A DNA stretch of 64,000 bases from Mycobacterium sp. GA-1199 (GTDB taxonomy: Bacteria; Actinomycetota; Actinomycetes; Mycobacteriales; Mycobacteriaceae). The notes under the pieces are model-generated. The model saw nothing but the letters and a program-made list of their open reading frames with translations, ran no database searches and was not told where the DNA came from. A program made the position numbers and the translations under genes. The stretch lies in NCBI RefSeq assembly GCF_001500045.1, contig NZ_LQIX01000008.1:1-64000 (forward strand), read 5' to 3'. Positions 58,169-64,000 of the stretch are shown here, piece after piece. Each line of letters starts with the position of its first letter. Position 1 is the first letter of the stretch.

Positions 58169-58722
58169 GAACCGCGTCCGCTCGTCGGCTGATCGCGGGC
58201 ACGTTCGCCGTGCTCGCTTCGTTGTCCGTACTCACCGGTTGCACCCAGACGGTCGAAGGCACGGCGGCCAAGTCGGGCTCGGGCGGGGGACCGCGCAACG
58301 AGGACTCCGAGCGGCAGTACCCGAACCTGCTCAAGGAGTGCGAGGTGCTGACCGAGGACATCCTCGCCGAGACCGTGGGCGCCGACCCGCTCGACATCCA
58401 GAGCACGTTCGTCGGCGCCGTGTGCCGCTGGCAGGCGGCCAACCCGGGTGGCCTCATCGACATCACCAGGTTCTGGTTCGAGCAGGGCGATCTGGACCAC
58501 GAGCGCGAGGTGGCCCAGCGGTTGGACTATCGGATCGAAGACCGCAGGGTCGCCGGGATCCAGTCCATCGTGATGCGGCCGAACGATCCGAACGGGGCGT
58601 GCGGTGTGGCCAGCGACGCGGCCGGCGTGGTCGGCTGGTGGGTCAACCCGCAGTCGCCGGGGATGGACGCCTGCGGTATGGCGATCAAGCTGATGGAGCT
58701 GACGCTGGCCACCCGCGCCTGA
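58165..58722 (+). CDS. lprC: Lipoprotein LprC (DUF3558)
   Basis: A 185-residue paralogue of LprB. The signal peptide ends in lipobox LTGC (Cys26). The domain has conserved cysteines in LLKECEVLTEDILAETVGAD, AVCRWQAANPGG, GACGVASDAAG and DACGMAIKLME. ATG 58165 overlaps the lprB stop. It corresponds to Rv1275. It ends 3 bp from the stop of the convergent SixA-like gene. Confidence 0.92.
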   Translation: MRTASARRLIAGTFAVLASLSVLTGCTQTVEGTAAKSGSGGGPRNEDSERQYPNLLKECEVLTEDILAETVGADPLDIQSTFVGAVCRWQAANPGGLIDITRFWFEQGDLDHEREVAQRLDYRIEDRRVAGIQSIVMRPNDPNGACGVASDAAGVVGWWVNPQSPGMDACGMAIKLMELTLATRA

Positions 58723-58725
58723 CCG

Positions 58726-59235
58726 CTAGCGCGCGACGTGGAAGTCCACCAGCGCGGCGCCGTCGAGCGCCACGTCGGCCCACGTCTGCCGCGTGCGCAG
58801 CACCGCGATGGACGATGTCGGGAACTTCAGCGAGATCTGTTCGGCCGCAGCGACGTTGGTGCCGTCGGCGGTGGCCAGGCCGAGCGCGACACCCGACATC
58901 GCCGGTTCGTGGCCGATCACCAGCAGGGTCCCCACCTCGAAGTCGAAGTGTGATTGCACGCGGTTGATCTCGTCGATCACCGTGCCCGCAGTCGCGTCGT
59001 AGAGGCGGTCGCGGTACTGGACCGGCGCGGCGATGCGGGTGCGCGTGAGCGTCTCGCGGGTGCGGGTGGCGGTGGAACACAGCACGGCGTCGACGGCGGG
59101 CACGTTGGCGCGCAGCCAGTCGCCGGCCAACCCGGCTTCGCGCACGCCTCTGGGCGCCAGCGGACGGTCGTGGTCTGCGACCCCTGGCGGATAGTCCGAC
59201 TTGGCGTGCCGGAGCAACAGCAGCGTGCGGTACAC
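58726..59235 (-). CDS. SixA-like phosphohistidine phosphatase (Rv1276c)
   Basis: A 169-residue histidine phosphatase of the RHG type. The active-site motif is LLLLRHAKSDYP near the N-terminus, with the second histidine in VIGHEPAMSGVALGL and a conserved Arg in STATRTRETL. It would dephosphorylate phosphohistidine or a small phosphoester. GTG 59235 is fixed by TACGGT 7 nt upstream; the longer frame to 59316 is not supported. It is divergent from the SbcD-like gene. Confidence 0.9.
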   Translation of the reverse strand: MYRTLLLLRHAKSDYPPGVADHDRPLAPRGVREAGLAGDWLRANVPAVDAVLCSTATRTRETLTRTRIAAPVQYRDRLYDATAGTVIDEINRVQSHFDFEVGTLLVIGHEPAMSGVALGLATADGTNVAAAEQISLKFPTSSIAVLRTRQTWADVALDGAALVDFHVAR

Positions 59236-59242
59236 CGGACTA

Positions 59243-59248
59243 ACCGTA
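59243..59248 (-). promoter_or_regulatory. -10 hexamer of the SixA-like gene (leaderless)
   Basis: Minus-strand TACGGT, 7 nt before GTG 59235. Confidence 0.45.
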
Positions 59249-59339
59249 GGGCATGCCGCTGCACCTCCCGGGACTTGTCGGCGTCCCGCCCTACACTCGC
59301 GGTGCCCGGCAAACACGACGAGGGGAAGGGGGCGCTGAG

Positions 59340-60488
59340 ATGCGATTCGTGCACACCGCCGACTGGCAGCTCGGCATGACGCGGTACTTCCTCAATGGTG
59401 AGGCGCAGCCCCGTTATTCGGCGGCGCGCCGCGACGCGGTGGTCGAATTGGGCCGGGTGGCCGCCGACGCGGGCGCGGAGTTCGTCGGCGTCGCCGGCGA
59501 CGTCTTCGAGCACAACCAACTGACATCGCGCGACGTCAGCCTTTCGCTCGAGGCCATGCGCGCCATCGGCGTTCCGGTCTATCTGCTGCCGGGCAACCAC
59601 GACCCGCTGGACGCCTCGTCGGTCTACACCAGCCCGCTGTTCGTCGCCGAGTGTCCCGGCAACGTGTCGGTGCTCGACCGCGCGGGGGTGCACGAGGTGC
59701 GGCCCGGCCTCGAGCTGGTCGCCTCGCCGTGGACCTCGAAGGCGCCGTCGTCGGACCCCGTGGCGGGCGTGCTCGAGGGTCTTTGCGCCGACGGGGTGAC
59801 GCGGGTCGTCGTCGGCCACGGCGGTGTGGACATCTTCGTGCCGGACAAGGACCGGCCGTCGCTCATCCGGCTGGCGGCGCTGGAGGCGGCCGTCAACCGG
59901 GGCGCGGTGCACTATGTGGCATTGGGCGACAAGCACTCTCGTATGCAGGTGGGGTCCACCGGGCGGATCTGGTACTCCGGGTCGCCTGAGGTCACCAACT
60001 ACGACGACATCGAGGTGGACCCGGGGCATGTGCTGATCGTCGACATCGACGAGGACGCCCCGGGGCGTCCGGTGACCGTGGAACCGCGGAGGGTGGGCCG
60101 CTGGCGGTTCGTCACGCTGCGCCGTGGGGTGGACAGCGACCGCGACGTCGCCGACCTGGACATCAACCTGGATCTGTTGCCGGACAAGGAACGTACCGTG
60201 GTCCGTCTCGCGTTGACCGGATCGCTGACGGTCACCGACAAGGCCGCGCTCGACGTCTGCCTGGACAAGTACGCCCGCCTCTTCGCCGCGTTGAGGGTGG
60301 ACGAGAAGCAGAGCGACATCGCGGTCGTCCCCGCCGACGGTGAGTTCGACGACCTCGGTATCGGCGGCTTCGCCGCATCGGCCGTCGACGAACTGGTCGC
60401 GACCGCACGGTCGGACGGTGAGGCGGCCGACGACGCCCGGGCCGCGCTGGCGCTGCTCCTACGGCTGTCGGATCGAGGTGTGGCATGA
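59340..60488 (+). CDS. SbcD/YhaO-like metallophosphoesterase nuclease subunit (Rv1277-like)
   Basis: A 382-residue Mre11-type nuclease. Metal-binding blocks are RFVHTADWQLGM (Asp; the usual DxH is DWQ here), VAGDVFEHNQ, LLPGNHDPLDAS, VVVGHGGVDI and VALGDKHSRM. It would act with the following SMC-like gene in double-strand break or replication-fork processing. ATG 59340 follows GGGGAAGGGGG. The 3' end overlaps the partner gene by ATGA. Slightly shorter than Rv1277 (about 417). Confidence 0.9.
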   Translation: MRFVHTADWQLGMTRYFLNGEAQPRYSAARRDAVVELGRVAADAGAEFVGVAGDVFEHNQLTSRDVSLSLEAMRAIGVPVYLLPGNHDPLDASSVYTSPLFVAECPGNVSVLDRAGVHEVRPGLELVASPWTSKAPSSDPVAGVLEGLCADGVTRVVVGHGGVDIFVPDKDRPSLIRLAALEAAVNRGAVHYVALGDKHSRMQVGSTGRIWYSGSPEVTNYDDIEVDPGHVLIVDIDEDAPGRPVTVEPRRVGRWRFVTLRRGVDSDRDVADLDINLDLLPDKERTVVRLALTGSLTVTDKAALDVCLDKYARLFAALRVDEKQSDIAVVPADGEFDDLGIGGFAASAVDELVATARSDGEAADDARAALALLLRLSDRGVA

Positions 60489-63106
60489 AACTGCACCGCC
60501 TGGTCCTGACCAACTACCGCGGCATCACCCGTCGCGAGATCGAATTCCCCGACCATGGCGTGGTGATCGTCAGCGGCGCGAACGAGATCGGCAAGTCGTC
60601 GATGATCGAGGCGCTGGACCTGTTGATCGAGGCCAAGGACCGGTCGGCGAAGAAAGAGGTCAAAGAGGTCAAGCCGACACACGCCGACGTCGGCGCCGAG
60701 GTCGAGGCCGAGATCTCCACCGGCCCCTATCGTTTCGTGTACCGCAAGCGCTTCCACAAACGCTTCGAAACCGAGCTGACGATCATGGAGCCGCGCCGCG
60801 AACAGCTCACCGGTGACGAGGCGCACGACCGGGTCCGGGCCATGCTCGACGAGACCGTCGACACCTGCCTGTGGCAGGCCCAGCGGGTGCTGCAGTCCGG
60901 GTCGACGGCGGCGGTCGACCTGTCCGGATGCGATGCGCTCTCACGTGCGCTCGACGTGGCTGCCGGTGAGGCCGTAAGGCTTTCGGGTGCCGAACCGCTG
61001 CTGGTTGACCGCGTCGAGGACGAATACCTGCGTTACTTCACCCGCACCGGCAGGCCCACAGGTGAATGGGCCGCTGCCACCACCCGGTTGCGCACGGCCG
61101 AGGAGGCGTTGGCCGAGGCGGCGGCCGCCGTTGCGCAGGTCGACGACGCGGTCCGCAGGCACGCCACGCTCACCGACGAACTGGCCCGGCTGACCGCACA
61201 GTGCACCGATGCGGCACGGCAGGTCGCCGTCGCGCAGCAGGCCGCCGAGGCGGTGGCCGCGTTGAAGGCACAGCTCAAGGAGGCGGAACTGGTTCTCGCG
61301 GCGGCGCAGGCCAACCACGACACGTCGCGCGCCGCGGTCGAGGAGCGGCGGCGCCTGCGTGCCGACATCGAGCAGCGGGCCGCCGCGATGGCCGACCTCG
61401 AGGCCGAGGCCGTCAAGGCCGACGAGAACCAGGCGACGGCCGCCGAAGTCGCCGAACTCGCCGAGGCGGCAGCCGAGCAGGCGCGAAAAGCGTTGAAAGG
61501 CACCGAAGCCCGTGTCGAAGCGGCGCGAAGTACCGTTCAACGGCTGGCCGATCGCGACGAGGCTGACCGCATCGCCGCGCAACTGTCGAAGGTCGAGACC
61601 GCCCAGCGTGACCTCGAACGCGTGCAGGGCGAACTCGCCGAGATCCGGGTGACCGGCGAGAAGATGCGGGCCATCGACGCCGCCAAGGCGACGGTCGACG
61701 CCGTGACGGCACAGGTCGAGTTGGCGTCGGCACACATCGAGGTCATCGCGTCGGCGGCCGTCGAGCTCCGCGTCGGGGGCCAGACGGTCACCCTCGGCGC
61801 CGGTCAGGCGTGGACGGCCAGCGTCAGCGCTGAGACCGCCATCGAGGTGCCCGATCTGCTGACCGCCCGGCTGGTGCCCGGCACGCCGGCGTCGGAGACC
61901 CAAGCCAAACTCGATGCGGCACAGGATGTGCTGGCCAAGGCACTGACGGCTTGCGGCGTCGACGACGTCGACGAGGCGCGCGCTCAGGACCAGCGTCGGC
62001 AACAGCTGGTCACCACCAGGGACCGGCTCAGCGCGACGGTCGAGGCGCTGACGGGCGACGAATCGGCCGACCGGCTCAGGGCGCGGCTGGCTGACCTCGA
62101 GACCCGTCAACCAGAGGTGGCCGATCTGTTCGAGGTCGACGCCGGCGCCGCCCGTGCCGAGCTCGACGCCGCCACAACCGCGCACAAGCAGGCGATCGGC
62201 GACTGCGACAAGCAGCGCAAGGTCGCCGAAGAGGCCGCTAAGCGCCTGGGGGAGTGCGATATTCGGCTTACCGTGCTGCGCGAGAAGCTGGCCGGTGCGC
62301 GGTCCGAGCTCACCCTGGCCCGTGAACGGTTGCAGGGGCAGCGCGCCACCGTCGGTGACGACGAGTTGGCGCACCGGGCTCAGGTGCACGCCGAGGAAGC
62401 GTTGCGGGCCACCAGCTTGGTCGAGGAGTTGAGCGAGGAAGTGAACCGCGCGGCGCCCGATGTCGTGGCCGCAGCCCTTCGGGAGGCAACGCAACGGGCC
62501 GACGCCGTGTCGACCGCGCACGACCAAATCGCTGAGGAATTGCGGGAGGTCGGCACGCAGCTGAAGGTGTACGGCACCGAAGGTCGCAAAGGCAAGCTCG
62601 ACGAGGCGGAAACGGAGCGGGAGCACGCGATCGCCGAGTACTCGAGGGTGCAGCGCCGCGCGCGGGCCGCCGAGCTCTTGCGGTCGGTGATCGCACGGCA
62701 CCGCGACTCCACCCGGCAGCGTTACGTCGAGCCGTTCCGCGGCGAAGTGGAACGGTTGGGCCGCATGGTGTTCGGCGACAGCTTCGAGGTCGAGGTCGAC
62801 AGCGCGCTGCGGATCTGCGCCCGCACGCTGTCGGGGCGCACCGTGCCCTACGATTCGCTGTCCGGTGGGGCCAAGGAACAACTCGGCATCGTGGCACGAC
62901 TGGCCGGCGCGGCGCTCGTGGCCAAGGAGGACAGCGTGCCGGTGGTCATCGACGACGCGCTCGGATTCACCGATCCCGACCGACTGGTCAAAATGGGGGC
63001 GGTGTTCAACGCGGTGGGCGGCGACGGGCAGGTGATCGTGCTGACGTGCAGCCCGCAGCGGTACGCGGCCGTCGACGGAGCCCAGCACATCGCGCTCACC
63101 GCATAG
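60485..63106 (+). CDS. SbcC/YhaN-like SMC ATPase (Rv1278-like)
   Basis: An 873-residue coiled-coil ATPase. Walker A is GANEIGKSS near residue 35, the signature is LSGGAKEQLGIVARLA and Walker B is VPVVIDDALGFTD near the C-terminus. Two long Ala/Glu-rich coiled coils flank an apex at about 415-470 that is beta-like (VELRVGGQTVTLGAGQAWTA). There is no CxxC zinc hook anywhere, so it is closer to YhaN than to classical SbcC or Rad50. ATG 60485 overlaps the SbcD-like gene. It probably forms a DNA-end processing complex with it. Confidence 0.9.
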   Translation: MKLHRLVLTNYRGITRREIEFPDHGVVIVSGANEIGKSSMIEALDLLIEAKDRSAKKEVKEVKPTHADVGAEVEAEISTGPYRFVYRKRFHKRFETELTIMEPRREQLTGDEAHDRVRAMLDETVDTCLWQAQRVLQSGSTAAVDLSGCDALSRALDVAAGEAVRLSGAEPLLVDRVEDEYLRYFTRTGRPTGEWAAATTRLRTAEEALAEAAAAVAQVDDAVRRHATLTDELARLTAQCTDAARQVAVAQQAAEAVAALKAQLKEAELVLAAAQANHDTSRAAVEERRRLRADIEQRAAAMADLEAEAVKADENQATAAEVAELAEAAAEQARKALKGTEARVEAARSTVQRLADRDEADRIAAQLSKVETAQRDLERVQGELAEIRVTGEKMRAIDAAKATVDAVTAQVELASAHIEVIASAAVELRVGGQTVTLGAGQAWTASVSAETAIEVPDLLTARLVPGTPASETQAKLDAAQDVLAKALTACGVDDVDEARAQDQRRQQLVTTRDRLSATVEALTGDESADRLRARLADLETRQPEVADLFEVDAGAARAELDAATTAHKQAIGDCDKQRKVAEEAAKRLGECDIRLTVLREKLAGARSELTLARERLQGQRATVGDDELAHRAQVHAEEALRATSLVEELSEEVNRAAPDVVAAALREATQRADAVSTAHDQIAEELREVGTQLKVYGTEGRKGKLDEAETEREHAIAEYSRVQRRARAAELLRSVIARHRDSTRQRYVEPFRGEVERLGRMVFGDSFEVEVDSALRICARTLSGRTVPYDSLSGGAKEQLGIVARLAGAALVAKEDSVPVVIDDALGFTDPDRLVKMGAVFNAVGGDGQVIVLTCSPQRYAAVDGAQHIALTA

Positions 63107-63142
63107 CCACGCTCCTGCGCGGCGACCGGCCGGCGACGCCGA

Positions 63143-63190
63143 TTTTCGCGGCGGGTTTCCGGCACTTCGGCGTTTGTCCGCCGCCGAAAA
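63143..63190. terminator. Imperfect hairpin between the SMC gene and the GMC oxidoreductase
   Basis: TTTTCGCGGCGGG (63143-63155) and CCGCCGCCGAAAA (63178-63190) pair with one bulge. It ends 2 bp before the next gene's -10 hexamer. It may terminate the SbcD/SbcC-like operon. Confidence 0.3.
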
Positions 63191-63192
63191 CC

Positions 63193-63198
63193 TAGACT
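63193..63198 (+). promoter_or_regulatory. -10 hexamer of the GMC oxidoreductase (leaderless)
   Basis: TAGACT, 7 nt, ATG 63206. Confidence 0.45.
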
Positions 63199-63205
63199 CC
63201 GGGCG

Positions 63206-64000
63206 ATGGAAGCCGATTACATCGTCGTGGGAACGGGCTCGGCCGGATCGGTGGTGGCCGCCCGGCTCAGCGACGATCCGTCCGTCCGGGCCGTCGCGCT
63301 CGAAGCCGGTCCGCATGACAAGGACAAGTTCATCCGCATCCCCGCCGGCTTCGTCAAACTGTTTCGCGGCCCGATGGACTGGGATTACCTGACCGAACCG
63401 CAGAAGGAGCTCGACGGCCGCGAAATCTATTGGCCGCGAGGCAAGATGGTCGGCGGGTCGTCGTCGATGAACGCGATGATGTGGGTGCGCGGATTCGCCG
63501 CGGACTACGACGAGTGGGGGCAGACCGCCGGCGAGCAGTGGGACTACGCGCACCTCGAGCCGTATCTGCGCCGCATCGAAGCCGGGCCGCTGTCGATCAG
63601 CCCGCAGCGCAGCCCGCGCAGCGCCACCGCCAAATGGCTTGCCGCCGCCGAGCAGTGCGGGTACCGCATCGAGAAGCCGAACCAGGCGGCACCGGAGGGG
63701 TTCTGCGAGACGTTGGTGACTCAGCGCCGCGGTGCGCGGTGGAGCGCCGCCGACGCCTACCTGAAACCGGCCCTCAAGCGCGACAACCTCACGCTCGAGA
63801 CGGAGGCGTTGGCGACCAGGGTGGTGTTCGACGGCCACCGCGCCGTCGGCGTCGAGATCGAGCAGAACGGCGCCCGCCGCGTCATCAGGGCCCGGCGCGA
63901 AGTCGTGTTGTGCGGCGGCGCGATCAACAGCCCTCAGCTGTTGATGTTGTCGGGTATCGGTGACGGCGAACGGTTGGCCGAGCACGGCATCCACACGCTG
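63206..64000 (+). CDS. GMC-family FAD oxidoreductase (choline dehydrogenase-like, Rv1279), 3' truncated by window
   Basis: 265 codons are present, running off the window edge. The FAD-binding motif is YIVVGTGSAGSVVAARLS, followed by the GMC signature 1 region WPRGKMVGGSSSMNAMMWVR and signature 2 CGGAINSPQLLMLSGIG. Enzymes of this family oxidise alcohols; annotations as choline dehydrogenase are by similarity only. ATG 63206 is fixed by TAGACT 7 nt upstream. Position and sequence agree with Rv1279 (about 528 residues), so about half of the protein is seen. Confidence 0.93.
   Translation, partial: MEADYIVVGTGSAGSVVAARLSDDPSVRAVALEAGPHDKDKFIRIPAGFVKLFRGPMDWDYLTEPQKELDGREIYWPRGKMVGGSSSMNAMMWVRGFAADYDEWGQTAGEQWDYAHLEPYLRRIEAGPLSISPQRSPRSATAKWLAAAEQCGYRIEKPNQAAPEGFCETLVTQRRGARWSAADAYLKPALKRDNLTLETEALATRVVFDGHRAVGVEIEQNGARRVIRARREVVLCGGAINSPQLLMLSGIGDGERLAEHGIHTL

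Noticed and set aside
60941..63994. A 1017-codon open frame on the minus strand across the SMC ATPase gene
   Set aside because: It is an antisense frame created by high GC content and codon bias; the composition is Gln/His/Arg-rich with no domain, while the plus-strand gene has complete ATPase motifs.

Overview
The window is high-GC DNA from a member of the Mycobacteriaceae, most likely a fast-growing Mycolicibacterium-type species. Proteins and gene order follow, from memory, the M. tuberculosis H37Rv interval from Rv1233c to Rv1264 and then Rv1272c to Rv1279. The species-level guess is inference. What is missing relative to H37Rv is VapBC33, PE_PGRS23, RelBE1, AmiB2 and the pknH/embR block. 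What is added is a SUFU-domain gene, a DUF559 cassette, a LuxR/acyl-CoA ligase pair, a TetR and a luciferase-like oxidoreductase, and a block carrying copper genes, dtd, AIM24, an RHH-like gene and a molybdopterin enzyme.

Layout. 1-6.1 kb: the start of a proline-rich membrane protein gene, an Rv1234-like gene, and the trehalose importer operon lpqY-sugA-sugB-sugC with a coupled SUFU gene. 6.1-10.5 kb: corA (with a probable N-terminal frameshift), mdh, a malic enzyme and lpqZ. 10.6-16.3 kb: an SDR, the 2-oxoglutarate decarboxylase kgd and an EcsC-like protein. 16.4-19.7 kb: two drug efflux pumps. 19.7-24.5 kb: a GlcD-type flavoenzyme overlapping a nuclease/helicase fusion. 24.55-25.69 kb: a DUF559 gene bounded by 66-bp inverted repeats. 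25.7-33.4 kb: lprE, a DeaD helicase, an acyltransferase, an IdeR-boxed siderophore-interacting protein, a TetR/CYP130 operon and a second GlcD-type flavoenzyme. 33.4-37.7 kb: a large LuxR regulator and an acyl-CoA ligase. 37.7-45.4 kb: Tap efflux pump, UdgB, TetR with flavin enzymes, a deazaflavin-type reductase, a HIT protein, a family-6 DNA glycosylase and an Rv1264-like adenylyl cyclase. 45.5-53.9 kb: a secreted protein, the copper cluster under a CsoR-type box, dtd, AIM24, an RHH-like regulator with three 8-bp repeats, and a molybdopterin oxidoreductase. 53.9-64 kb: an ABC exporter pair, lprB-lprC, a SixA-like phosphatase, an SbcD/SbcC-like pair and the start of a GMC oxidoreductase.

Regulation. 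At least fifteen genes have a TANNNT -10 hexamer 6 or 7 nt before the start codon, which indicates leaderless transcription and was used to choose starts. Clear operators are an IdeR box (29290-29308), a CsoR-type box (49227-49245) and a 22-bp TetR palindrome (40413-40434). Short direct duplications recur at gene 3' ends. No tRNA, rRNA, CRISPR array, transposase or phage gene was seen, and no gene-free stretch exceeds 300 bp.
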